A DNA stretch of 64,000 nt from DATHTC01 sp035456465. GTDB taxonomy: Bacteria > Actinomycetota > Thermoleophilia > Gaiellales > Gaiellaceae. The notes under the pieces are model-generated. The model made no database searches. It worked only from the letters and a program-made list of their open reading frames with translations, and was not told the origin of the DNA. Shown here piece by piece: positions 41,817 to 51,415 of this stretch. Both the position numbers and the translations under genes were made by a program. The stretch is from positions 1 through 64,000 of the forward strand of contig DATIDD010000070.1 in the NCBI GenBank assembly GCA_035456465.1. The letters are read 5' to 3'. Position 1 is the first letter of the stretch. Each line of letters opens with the position of its first letter.

Positions 41817-42314
41817 CTAGGCGAGGTAGGCGCAGAGCTCGGGGAAGATGTCGAGGTCCCACTGCCCGGCGACGAACGGCACCGTCTCGGAGCCGTCGGC
41901 GGCCACCTCGAACACGATCCGTCCGACCTGCGTCGCCACCGGGCCTTCGCCGGGGGCGATGAAGAGCCGCTCCCGGCCGGCGACGATCTGCGTGAACGAG
42001 CCGTCCGGGTGGTACTCGACGAAGACCGGCCCGCCGAGCACGCTCGCGATCGACTTCCCGTTCGCGGGGTTGGTGAGCGTGACGGTGAAGCTCCGCTCGA
42101 CGTGCAGGCGCTCCCGGACGAGCGCCCCCGCCGCGTCGTAGTACTGCCAGACGGTGAAGACGCCCTCGGAGTGCGACGTGATCGGGAACGCGCAGACGTC
42201 GAGCGTGCGCGTGCGATCGACGTCCTCGTGCGTGACCACGGTCGGCGGGGCGGCGGCCGCCGCAGGCGCAAGCGCGGCGGCAACGAGGACGAGCGTTGTG
42301 GCGAGGAGTCGCAT
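41817..42314 (-). CDS. Secreted beta-rich protein, 165 aa, unknown
   Basis: A signal peptide (MRLLATTLVLVAAALAPAAAAA) is followed by an exported domain of about 140 residues with two Cys (near residues 42 and 160) that could form a disulfide. AAGGAGA eight bases before ATG 42314 fixes the start. It is divergent from the CGNR regulator gene across a 67-base gap holding inverted repeats, so that regulator may control it. Confidence 0.8.
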   Translation of the reverse strand: MRLLATTLVLVAAALAPAAAAAPPTVVTHEDVDRTRTLDVCAFPITSHSEGVFTVWQYYDAAGALVRERLHVERSFTVTLTNPANGKSIASVLGGPVFVEYHPDGSFTQIVAGRERLFIAPGEGPVATQVGRIVFEVAADGSETVPFVAGQWDLDIFPELCAYLA

Positions 42315-42333
42315 GGACTCTCCTTTCATCGCT

Positions 42334-42363
42334 GTCAGTGTCTTAAGACGTTATGACACTGAC
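42334..42363. promoter_or_regulatory. Nested inverted repeats, probable operator
   Basis: GTCAGTGTC (42334-42342) and GACACTGAC (42355-42363) are perfect inverted arms. The ten-base palindrome GTCTTAAGAC (42340-42349) overlaps the left arm. The element fills the gap between the divergent secreted-protein gene and the CGNR gene. An autoregulated operator is the simplest reading. Confidence 0.6.
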
Positions 42364-42381
42364 GCGGGTTAGGCTGTCGGG

Positions 42382-42942
42382 GTGGCCGTGGAGCGTCTGC
42401 ACGAGCCGACGGACGGGATGGCGTTCGTCGTGCGTCTGCTCAACTCGTGGGACGAGCTCGAGCCCGATCCCGAGCTGCTCCGGGATCCGGCCGCCGCCGC
42501 CCGGCTCCTTCGCCGCCACGGCTTCGACGACGCGGCGGCACGGGTGGACGACGACGAGCTCGAGGCGCTGCGCGAGCTGCGCACGCGTGTGCGCGCGGCG
42601 TGGGGCGCGCCGGACGACGACACCGCCGTCGCGCTGCTGAACGCGCTCGCGGCGGAACGCTGGGCTCCGCCGACTCTCGTCCGGGACGAGGGTGGCGGAT
42701 GGGCGTACCGGTGGGACAGGGGCGGCGCCCCGGCGTCCGCGTTCGCCCCCGCGCTCTGCGCCGCCACGCTGCTGGAGGAAATCCGGGCGCACGGCCGGCG
42801 GCGGCTCGGCAGCTGCGCCGGCGCGCCGTGCCGCTGCGTCTTCGTCGACCGCTCGCGCAGCCGGACGCGCCGGTACTGCTGCGACCTCTGCGCCGATCGT
42901 GTCAACCAGACGGCGCGCCGACGCCGCCTGCGCGGCGGCTAG
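42382..42942 (+). CDS. CGNR zinc-finger regulator (ABATE domain)
   Basis: A 186-residue protein. An N-terminal ABATE-type helical domain (about 1-125) has LLNSWDEL near the start. The C-terminal zinc finger has two Cys in SCAGAPCRC and two in RYCCDLCADRVN, where the usual CGNR motif reads CADRVN. These are putative stress-linked transcription factors. It overlaps the convergent miaA end by four bases. Confidence 0.85.
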   Translation: MAVERLHEPTDGMAFVVRLLNSWDELEPDPELLRDPAAAARLLRRHGFDDAAARVDDDELEALRELRTRVRAAWGAPDDDTAVALLNALAAERWAPPTLVRDEGGGWAYRWDRGGAPASAFAPALCAATLLEEIRAHGRRRLGSCAGAPCRCVFVDRSRSRTRRYCCDLCADRVNQTARRRRLRGG

Positions 42943-43811
42943 GCCGGCGTCAGGATCTCCTCCGCGATTTCGGCCGGCGGCCGCGCCGCGTCGACGATCC
43001 GGATCCCGGGAATGCGGCGCATCCACTTGCGCTGATACGAGGCGTAGCGCCGGACGCGCGCGTCGTAGGTCGCGACCGCCTCCTCGAGCGGGAGCTCCGC
43101 GAAATCGCGCAACCCGTGGATCGCCCCCGCCGTGTACGAGATCGGCTCTTCCAGCGCGCGCCGGACCTCGGCCACCACCCCACGCTCGACCATCCGGCGC
43201 GTCCGCGCCTCGATCCGCCGCACGAGCTCCTCACGTGGCACGTCGAGGCCGACGACGAGCGTCGGATGGCGCGTCTCGCCGCTCCACAGCCGGTCGCGCC
43301 CCGGGCGGAGGGACGCTCCCGCCTCCGCGAGCTCGAGCGCGCGGACGACGCGGCGCCGGTCGTTGGGGTGGACGGCTGCCGCGGCGGCGGCGTCCACGCG
43401 GGCGAGCTCGGCGTGCGCGGCCCCGGCGCCGCGATCGCCGTAGAACGCGTCCCAGCGCTCGCGCGCGCCGGGTGCCGGCGGCGGCGGGAGCGGCATGTCC
43501 GCAAGGGCGGCGCGCAGGTAGAGGCCCGTGCCGCCGACCACGACGGGCGTGCGCCCTGCCGCGAGCAGCTCGTCGATCGCCGCGTGCGCGAGCTGCTGGT
43601 ACTCGCCGAGCGTCGCCTCGTGTGAGAGCGGCCAGATCGCGACGAGGCGCGCCGCCCGGGGGGACTGGTTGGTCAGGATCGGCAGGCCGCGGTAGACCTG
43701 CATCGCGTCGGCGGACACGAGCTCGCCGCCGATGCGGTCGGCCAGCGCCTCGGCGACGTCGGTCTTGCCCGAGGCGGTCGGGCCGAAGATCGCGACGACC
43801 CGCGGGCGCAT
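42939..43811 (-). CDS. miaA: tRNA dimethylallyltransferase
   Basis: A 290-residue enzyme adding dimethylallyl to A37 of UNN-reading tRNAs. P-loop GPTASGKT (10-17), SADAMQVYRG, VVGGTGLYLRA and the C-terminal YQRKWMRR are typical. Its ATG is directly next to the stop of the phosphatase gene, downstream of miaB, so i6A formation and its methylthiolation are encoded in one operon. Confidence 0.96.
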   Translation of the reverse strand: MRPRVVAIFGPTASGKTDVAEALADRIGGELVSADAMQVYRGLPILTNQSPRAARLVAIWPLSHEATLGEYQQLAHAAIDELLAAGRTPVVVGGTGLYLRAALADMPLPPPPAPGARERWDAFYGDRGAGAAHAELARVDAAAAAAVHPNDRRRVVRALELAEAGASLRPGRDRLWSGETRHPTLVVGLDVPREELVRRIEARTRRMVERGVVAEVRRALEEPISYTAGAIHGLRDFAELPLEEAVATYDARVRRYASYQRKWMRRIPGIRIVDAARPPAEIAEEILTPA

Positions 43812-44519
43812 CTACCCGAGCAGCCGACCCCGGAGGCGACCCAGTGCGTCGGGCTCGAGCCCGCATCCGAGCAGGTACGCCTCCACGGACACGTGACGCC
43901 GCTCGACGCAGCCGATCGCCGCGGCCATCGCGCCGGCCGGAGCCGTCGCCGTCTCGCCGAGGAAGGGACGGAGCCGTTGCTCGGTGAGCGCGTAGTCGGC
44001 GTCGACGTCGTCGATGGAGACGCCGCACAACCGCAGGAGCAGCGCCGCCACGAGCCCCGTCCGGTCCTTGCCGCCGACGCAGTGGACGACGACCGGGCCC
44101 TCGGGCGCATCCGCGATCGCCGCGAGGGCGCGCGCAATCTGATGCCTGCAACGCTCGAGAGCGGCCTCGTAGAAGACGACGTACTCGCCGCGCGCGTCCG
44201 GCGCCGCCTCCGCGGCGGCCACGACCTCGGCCCACCCCGGGTCGCCGGGCTCGATCCCGTCCATCAGCGACACGTGGACGACCTCCACCTCGAGGCGGCG
44301 CGGCGGGTCGTCCGCGAGCTCGTCGTCACGCCGCAGGTCGACGATCCGGACGACGCCGTAGGCGTGCAGCGCCTCCCACCCCGCATCCGTCAGATGGGCG
44401 CGGCTGTCGGCGCGCACGACCGCGCCGAAGCGCGTCGAGCCGCCGTCCTCGGTCGGGTGCCCGCCGAGGTCGCGGACGTTCGAGCAGCCGTCCCAGACGA
44501 GGTCGCGCGGGCCGGTCAC
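43812..44519 (-). CDS. Tyrosine phosphatase of the PtpB/DSP type
   Basis: A 235-residue protein with P-loop VVVHCVGGKDRTG (about 143-155), the HCxxGKDRTG form of the Y_phosphatase3 (MptpB-like) family. The N-terminus NVRDLGGHPTEDGG is also diagnostic. Such enzymes dephosphorylate phosphotyrosine and sometimes phosphoinositides. GTG overlaps the miaB stop (GTGA), and miaA follows with no gap, so it is embedded in the tRNA-modification operon. Confidence 0.9.
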   Translation of the reverse strand: MTGPRDLVWDGCSNVRDLGGHPTEDGGSTRFGAVVRADSRAHLTDAGWEALHAYGVVRIVDLRRDDELADDPPRRLEVEVVHVSLMDGIEPGDPGWAEVVAAAEAAPDARGEYVVFYEAALERCRHQIARALAAIADAPEGPVVVHCVGGKDRTGLVAALLLRLCGVSIDDVDADYALTEQRLRPFLGETATAPAGAMAAAIGCVERRHVSVEAYLLGCGLEPDALGRLRGRLLG

Positions 44520-45844
44520 GCGGCGACGAGCGCCGCCTGTGTCCCCCGCAGCGTCGTCGAGGTCGCGCCCTCGACGAGCACGTCGACCAACTCCCCCGGC
44601 TGCGCGCTCCCGGCGAAGTTCACGGTCGTGTTCCTCCTCGTGCGCCCGCGGAGGAGCGCCGCGTCCGTACGGCTCGGGCCCTCGACGAGCACCTGCTCCG
44701 CGCGACCCACGCGTTCGGCGTTCCGCTCGGCGGCGATCCGCTGGACGAGCTCGACGAGCCGCTCGAGCCGCTCGTGCTTCGTGCGGTCCGGCACCTGGTC
44801 GGCGAGGCCTGCCGCCTCCGTCCCCCGGCGCGGCGAGTAGATGAACGTGAACGCGCTGTCGTAGCGCACCTCCTCGACGACCCGGAGCGTCTCCTCGAAG
44901 TCCGCCTCCGTCTCGCCGGGGAAGCCGACGATGACGTCGGTCCCGAGCGCGAGGTCCGGGATCGCCGCCCGCAGGCGGTCGACGAGCCGGAGATAGCGCT
45001 CGGCGTCGTACGTGCGGCGCATCGCCTTGAGGAGCCGCGACGAACCGGACTGGAGCGGGAGGTGGACGTGCTCGCAGACCGCCTCGCACTCGGCCATCGC
45101 GGCGACCACCGGCTCGCGGAAGTCCTTCGGATGCGGGCTCGTGAAGCGGATCCGCTCGAGCCCGTCGACCGCGTCGCACGCGCGGAGGAGCTCGCCGAAC
45201 TCCGTGTCGAGGGCGGGGCGCAGGTCGCGGCCCCACGAGTTCACGTTCTGCCCGAGCAGGGTCACCTCCCGTACGCCCTCCGACGCGAGGCGCCGCACCT
45301 CCGCCACGATCTCGCCGGGGCGGCGGCTGACCTCGCGCCCGCGGACGGCCGGGACGATGCAGTACGCGCACTTCGAGTTGCACCCCATCGACACCTGCAC
45401 CCACGCCTGGAAGCGGCGCTCGCGCTGGAGCGGCAGCGCGGCCGAGAACGAGCGCTCCTCCGCGATGCCGAAGCGACCGCGCGCGACGCCGTCGCCGTTC
45501 GCCCCGATCCAGTCGGCCAGGTGCGGGATCGTCCCGGGCCCGAAGGCCACGTCGACGAACGGGTACAGCTCGAAGAGCCGCTCGCGCTGCGCCTCGGCGT
45601 AGCAGCCGCCGACGGCGACGATCGCGTCGGGGTTGCGCTGCTTGAGCGCTTTCGCGTCGCCCATGTGCGCGGCGAACCGCTGGTCCGGCTTCTCGCGGAT
45701 CGTGCAGGTGTTGAAGACGAGCACGTCCGCCTGCTCCCTGGTCGGCGCCTCGCCGAGGCCGAGCGACTCGAGCGTGCCCTTGATCCGCTCCGAGTCGTGC
45801 GCGTTCATCTGGCACCCGAACGTGGTGACGAAGTAGCGCCTCAC
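44516..45844 (-). CDS. miaB: tRNA-2-methylthio-N6-dimethylallyladenosine synthase
   Basis: A 442-residue radical SAM methylthiotransferase. The N-terminal auxiliary cluster Cys are in FGCQMN, NTCTIRE and GGCYAE. The radical SAM cluster is CNSKCAYC (about 155). The C-terminus is a TRAM domain. It methylthiolates i6A37 made by MiaA. GTG at 45844 starts RRYFVTTFGCQMN; the longer frame upstream overlaps the divergent oxidoreductase gene and is rejected. Confidence 0.96.
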   Translation of the reverse strand: MRRYFVTTFGCQMNAHDSERIKGTLESLGLGEAPTREQADVLVFNTCTIREKPDQRFAAHMGDAKALKQRNPDAIVAVGGCYAEAQRERLFELYPFVDVAFGPGTIPHLADWIGANGDGVARGRFGIAEERSFSAALPLQRERRFQAWVQVSMGCNSKCAYCIVPAVRGREVSRRPGEIVAEVRRLASEGVREVTLLGQNVNSWGRDLRPALDTEFGELLRACDAVDGLERIRFTSPHPKDFREPVVAAMAECEAVCEHVHLPLQSGSSRLLKAMRRTYDAERYLRLVDRLRAAIPDLALGTDVIVGFPGETEADFEETLRVVEEVRYDSAFTFIYSPRRGTEAAGLADQVPDRTKHERLERLVELVQRIAAERNAERVGRAEQVLVEGPSRTDAALLRGRTRRNTTVNFAGSAQPGELVDVLVEGATSTTLRGTQAALVAA

Positions 45845-45935
45845 GGCGCGGCCATCGTAGCCGCCTGTGCGGGCCGTCTCCCTCCGCGCTTGCCGCCGCG
45901 GCGCCGCCGATGAGATCATCGCTCGCCCGAAGCCC

Positions 45936-47372
45936 GTGACGACCACCGACGTGACACTGCTCACGCTCGGCGGGGACGAGGTCTCCGTCGGCGCCTCGCG
46001 CATCGCGGAGCTCGGGTCGCGGCTGCGCGGCGACCTGCTCGCGCCGGGCCACGCCGACTACGAGCAGGCACGCCTGGTCTGGAACGGCATGATCGACCGC
46101 CGGCCGGCGCTGATCGCACGCTGCAGGGACGTCGAGGACGTCGTCGCGGCGGTTCGCTTCGCCGACGAGCACGAGCTGCCGGTCGCGGTGCGCGGCGGCG
46201 GCCACGGGGTCGCCGGCCACGCGGTCGTCGACGGCGGGCTCGTCGTCGACCTCTCCCCGATGCGGTCGGTCGAGGTCGACCCGGCCGCCCGCACGGCGCG
46301 TGCGGGCGGCGGGAGCAGGCTCGCCGACGTCGACCGCGCGACCCAGGCGCACGGGCTCGCGGCGCCGCTCGGAGTCGTGTCGCGGACGGGGATCGCGGGC
46401 CTCACGCTCTCCGGCGGCATCGGCTGGCTGCGCAGGGCGTACGGGCTCACCTGCGACAACCTGCTCGCCGCGCAGGTCGTCACCGCCGGCGGACGCGTCG
46501 TGACCGCGGGCGGCGACGGGGATCCCGAGCTCCTGTGGGCGCTGCGGGGCGGCGGCGGGAACTTCGGCGTCGTCACGTCGTTCGAGTACCGCCTGCACCC
46601 GGTCGGGCCGGAGATCATGGTCGCGTTCGTCCTCTACCCGGGCGAGCGCGCGGCGGAGGTGATCGAGTTCTGCGCGTCCTACACGGCCACCGCGCCGGAG
46701 GCGGTGAGCCCGCTCTGCTTCGTCGGCCGTGTGCCCCGCACGGAGGCGTTCCCGGAGGAGGCGCACGGCCTGCCCTACGCGGCGCTGGCCGCCGTCCATC
46801 CGGGCGACCCCGCCGAAGGTGCGAGTGTCCTGCAACCGCTGCGCGAGCTCGGCCGGCCGATCGTCGACCTGAGCGGTCCGATGCGATACACGGAGGCGCA
46901 GACGCTGCTCGACGAGGACTATCCGGACGGCTGGCGGTACTACTGGAAGTCGGTCGAGCTCGACGAGCTCTCGCCGGACGTGGTGCGCCGCGTGCTCGCG
47001 CACGCCGCGGCCGCGCCGTCCGACCACTCGACCGTCGACGTCTGGTGCAACGGCGGAGCGATGGGGCGGGTGCCGGCCGACGCGACCGCGTTCGGCGCTC
47101 GGCCGGCGGTCTTGCTCGGGTACGAAGCGAACTTCGAGGACGCCGCGGCGGCCGACGAGAACGTCGCCTGGGTCCGCGACTCGATCGACGAGCTCCGGCC
47201 GTTCTCGACCGGCGGCGCCTACCTCAACTTCCCCGGGTTCTTCGAGGAGGGCGACGAGCTGCTGCGGGCGTCGTTCGGCGAGGCCAACTACGCACGGCTG
47301 GTGGCTGTGAAGAACGCGCTCGACCCCGCGAACGTGTTCCGGTTCAACGGCAACATCGCCCCGACCGCCTGA
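45936..47372 (+). CDS. FAD-linked oxidoreductase, BBE-like
   Basis: A 478-residue secondary-metabolism-type flavoenzyme. The PCMH FAD domain (about 45-220) has RGGGHGVAGHAVVDGG with the His used for covalent FAD attachment in relatives, and GGGGNFGVVTSFEY. The BBE C-terminal segment (YLNFPGF...NARLVAVKNALDPANVFRFN in pieces) is present. No N-terminal export signal is seen. The substrate is unknown. It stands alone between divergent miaB and convergent rny. Confidence 0.87.
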   Translation: MTTTDVTLLTLGGDEVSVGASRIAELGSRLRGDLLAPGHADYEQARLVWNGMIDRRPALIARCRDVEDVVAAVRFADEHELPVAVRGGGHGVAGHAVVDGGLVVDLSPMRSVEVDPAARTARAGGGSRLADVDRATQAHGLAAPLGVVSRTGIAGLTLSGGIGWLRRAYGLTCDNLLAAQVVTAGGRVVTAGGDGDPELLWALRGGGGNFGVVTSFEYRLHPVGPEIMVAFVLYPGERAAEVIEFCASYTATAPEAVSPLCFVGRVPRTEAFPEEAHGLPYAALAAVHPGDPAEGASVLQPLRELGRPIVDLSGPMRYTEAQTLLDEDYPDGWRYYWKSVELDELSPDVVRRVLAHAAAAPSDHSTVDVWCNGGAMGRVPADATAFGARPAVLLGYEANFEDAAAADENVAWVRDSIDELRPFSTGGAYLNFPGFFEEGDELLRASFGEANYARLVAVKNALDPANVFRFNGNIAPTA

Positions 47373-47391
47373 CGGCGGGCCGTCCGGTGGC

Positions 47392-48924
47392 CTAGCGCGC
47401 GATCTCGGTCGCGCGCGACTCCCGGATCACGGTCACCTTGACCTGGCCCGGGTACTCGAGCTGATCCTCGATCTCGCGCGCGATCTCGTGGCTGAGGAGG
47501 ATTGCCCCGTCGTCGTCGATCTCGGCCGGCTTGACCATGACGCGGATCTCGCGGCCGGCCTGGAGCGCGTACACCTTCTCGACGCCCTTCTTCGTCGCGG
47601 CGATCTCCTCGAGCGCCTCCAGCCGCTTGACGTAGTTCTCGAGCGACTCGCCACGCGCGCCGGGGCGGGAAGCCGAGATCGCGTCGGCGGCGATCAGCAG
47701 CACCGCCTCGACCGTCTGCGGCTGCACCTCGTAGTGGTGGGCCTCGATCGCGTGGACGACGGCCTGCGACTCACCGTAGCGCTTTGCGAGCTGCGCCGAG
47801 ATGAGCGCGTGCGACCCCTCCACCTCGTGCGTCATCGCCTTGCCGAGGTCGTGCAGGAGCGCCGCCCGCTTCGCCGTCTTGACGCCTGCCTCGAGCTCCG
47901 TCGCCATGATCCCGACGAGGTGGACGACCTCGAGCGAGTGCTTGAGCACGTTCTGCCCGTAGCTCGTGCGGAACCGCAGCCGGCCGAGGATCTTCACGAG
48001 CTCCTCGTGGACCTCGCCGCAGTTGGCCTCGAACACCGCCTGCTCGCCGGCGGTGCGGACTGAGTCCTCGAGCTCCGCCTTCGACTGGTAGTAGCTCTCC
48101 TCGATCCGAGCCGGGTGGATCCGGCCGTCCTCGATCAGCTTGACGAGCGTGAGCCGTGCGACCTCCCGCCGGATCGGGTCGAACGACGACAGCACGACCG
48201 CCTGCGGGGTGTCGTCGATGATGAAGTCGACGCCCGTCAGGTGCTCGAGCGCGCGGATGTTCCGCCCCTCGCGGCCGATGATGCGGCCCTTCAGGTCGTC
48301 GGACGGCAGCTCGACGAGTGAGACGGTCGTCTCGGCGGCGTGGCTCGCCGCGACGCGCTGGAGCGCGTCTGCGACGAGGCTCCGCGCGCGGCGCTTCGCG
48401 TCGGCCCGCGCCTCCTCCTCGAGCTGGCGGACGCGGCGTGCCAGCTCGTGGCGCACGAGATCCTCGGTCCGCTCGATCAGGTGCTGCTTCGCCGCGGCGG
48501 GCGTCATCCCCGAGATCCGCTCGAGCTCTCCGAGCTCCCTCGTCCGCAGCTCCTTCAGGTCGTCCTGCAGCTGGCGCGTGTGGATCTCGCGATCCGACAC
48601 CCCCTGCTCCCGCCGCGTGAGCTCCTCGAGCTTCGCCTCCACCTCGAGCTCCTTCGCGAGGACGCGCTCCTCGATTGCGACGACCTGGCTGCGCCGCTCC
48701 TGCAGCTCGTGGTCCAGCTGCTCGCGCAGCTTCAGCTCGAGCTCGCGTGCCTCGATCTGCGCCTCGCGGCGCTTCGCCTCGACCTCGCGCTCCGCCTCCC
48801 CGAGGAGCTCCTCGCGCCGGCGGGCCGCGGCGGTGAGCGTCGAGCCGCTCCACAGCCGCAGGGCGAGCGCGACCACGATCCCTCCGGCGACGAGTCCCGC
48901 GACGAACGTTGCGGTGGCGAGCAT
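47392..48924 (-). CDS. rny: Ribonuclease Y
   Basis: A 510-residue endoribonuclease. It has an N-terminal membrane anchor (about 4-24), a long coiled coil (about 30-200), a KH domain (IIGREGRNIRALEHLTG, about 210-226), an HD domain with the active site LLHDLGKAMTHE (about 355) and a C-terminal region ending in EYPGQVKVTVIRE. It starts mRNA decay at the membrane. An AGGAGCTGCC site precedes the ATG. The recA-recX-rny order is conserved in many Gram-positives. Confidence 0.97.
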   Translation of the reverse strand: MLATATFVAGLVAGGIVVALALRLWSGSTLTAAARRREELLGEAEREVEAKRREAQIEARELELKLREQLDHELQERRSQVVAIEERVLAKELEVEAKLEELTRREQGVSDREIHTRQLQDDLKELRTRELGELERISGMTPAAAKQHLIERTEDLVRHELARRVRQLEEEARADAKRRARSLVADALQRVAASHAAETTVSLVELPSDDLKGRIIGREGRNIRALEHLTGVDFIIDDTPQAVVLSSFDPIRREVARLTLVKLIEDGRIHPARIEESYYQSKAELEDSVRTAGEQAVFEANCGEVHEELVKILGRLRFRTSYGQNVLKHSLEVVHLVGIMATELEAGVKTAKRAALLHDLGKAMTHEVEGSHALISAQLAKRYGESQAVVHAIEAHHYEVQPQTVEAVLLIAADAISASRPGARGESLENYVKRLEALEEIAATKKGVEKVYALQAGREIRVMVKPAEIDDDGAILLSHEIAREIEDQLEYPGQVKVTVIRESRATEIAR

Positions 48925-49162
48925 GGCAGCTCCTGCCTCTCAGCCCGCACGAGAGGCATCCCGAGATCGGTCGAATGCGGCGTCGCGTCATGCGTGCCGC
49001 TCCGGCAGTGGCCCGGCGTCACACCCTCAACTCGAGAGCTGCTTCCCTCCGAAGGTGGTGTTCGTCGTGGTCATCGCTGGCCATGCGTCGTCCGGGTGCT
49101 GGGAAATGCCTGATGTGCAGGGGAAATGTCAGTGTCGAGTAGAGCACGCATCCTAGCGCCGC

Positions 49163-49735
49163 TCACTCCTCCGCGCCACTAGCCGTCTCGACGGCGTCCT
49201 CGCCGAACCCGCGCCGGGCCAGCAGGCGCGCCGTCGACGGGCCGCGACCGCGGGCCGCGACGATCGCCGCGGCGCGCTCCCGCTCGGGCTCGAGCCCGTC
49301 GAGCGCCTCCCTGACGAGCTCCTCCGCGACCCCGCGCTGCTCCAGGTCCCAGCGGATCGCCGCGTCTCCCCGGCCCCGCGCGGCGAGCGCGCTCGCCCGC
49401 GCGACGGCCACGCGCCGGTCGTCGACGAGCCCGACCCGCTCGAGGCGTTCCACCGCCGCCGCGCGCTCGCCGCCCGTGAAGCCCGCCCGCTCGAGCCGGC
49501 GGTCGAGCTCCGCAACGGCCAGGTCGCGCGCCCGCAACGCCCGCACCGCCCGCGACCCGGCGGCGCTCTGCCGCAGCTCGCGCCGGAGCTGTCGGAGCCG
49601 CGGACGGTCGAGCTCGAGCCCGACGCGAAGCCCGACGTGCGCCGCAGCCTCGACGGGCACCGTTCGCCACCGGGCGCCGTCGACCTCGACGTCGACGCGC
49701 TGCCCCCGTTCGCGCAGGCCCGTGACGACGGCCAC
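49163..49735 (-). CDS. recX: Regulatory protein RecX
   Basis: A 190-residue helical-repeat protein, Arg- and Ala-rich. The typical ELDRRLERAGF...VERLERVGLVDD and ARGRGDAAIRWDLEQRGV units of the RecX three-helix repeats are present. RecX binds along RecA filaments and limits their growth. It begins 16 bases after recA, as in other genomes. The 240-base gap before rny contains no clear gene. Confidence 0.9.
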   Translation of the reverse strand: MAVVTGLRERGQRVDVEVDGARWRTVPVEAAAHVGLRVGLELDRPRLRQLRRELRQSAAGSRAVRALRARDLAVAELDRRLERAGFTGGERAAAVERLERVGLVDDRRVAVARASALAARGRGDAAIRWDLEQRGVAEELVREALDGLEPERERAAAIVAARGRGPSTARLLARRGFGEDAVETASGAEE

Positions 49736-49751
49736 GCGCTCCGACGAGACG

Positions 49752-50852
<1,101 letters not shown>

Positions 50853-50857
50853 CCTGA

Positions 50858-51415
50858 TCAACCTCCTAACGGGACGGACTCGAGGACCTCGTAGCGCGCC
50901 CCCGACGGGTGCAGCCGGGATAGGTAAGCAGCCGCCTCGGACGGAGCGAAGACGCCGAGATCCGGCAGTGCCGGGCGCAGGCGCGGACGCTCCCGGAAGC
51001 GGGCCACGGTGAGATGCGGGAGCCAGGGACGCCGTTCGCGGCGGTAGACGCCGAGCTGCTCCAGCCGCTCGTGCAGGTCGAGCGCGAGCCGTCCCGCCCG
51101 CTCGTCCTCGTCGCCGAGCACGAGCATCGCGACGGTGCGCGTCTCGCGATAGCCCACGACCCGGAAGCGCGGTCGTGAGGCGGCCGCAGCGGCCGTTCGC
51201 AGCGCGCTCGCGATCCCCGGGAGCTCTCCGGCCGGACGCGAGCCGAGGAAGGCGAGCGTGACGTGCAGGTGGTCACGGGCGAGCGCGCGGATCGAGGCAC
51301 CGGTGAGCTCGGCGCGCTGCCACGTCTCCAGCGGCCCGAGGACATCCCCGGGGATCGGGAGGGCCAGGAAGAGGCGGAGGCGGTCACCGCCCTCGACGGT
51401 ACCTGCGCCGGTCAC
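50858..51415 (-). CDS. thpR: RNA 2',3'-cyclic phosphodiesterase (ThpR/LigT)
   Basis: A 185-residue 2H phosphoesterase. Both HxT motifs are present: HLHVTLAFLG (about 49-58) and LPHLTVARF (about 132-140). It opens 2',3'-cyclic phosphate RNA ends to 2'-phosphate and was once called 2'-5' RNA ligase. It overlaps cinA by GTGA and ends 5 bases before recA. It may act on the same kind of ends as the RtcB in this window. Confidence 0.93.
   Translation of the reverse strand: MTGAGTVEGGDRLRLFLALPIPGDVLGPLETWQRAELTGASIRALARDHLHVTLAFLGSRPAGELPGIASALRTAAAAASRPRFRVVGYRETRTVAMLVLGDEDERAGRLALDLHERLEQLGVYRRERRPWLPHLTVARFRERPRLRPALPDLGVFAPSEAAAYLSRLHPSGARYEVLESVPLGG

Noticed and set aside
50853..50861. recA starting at TTG 50861.
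   Set aside because: The AGGAGG site would directly abut this codon; TTG 50852 has proper spacing and matches the usual RecA N-terminus.
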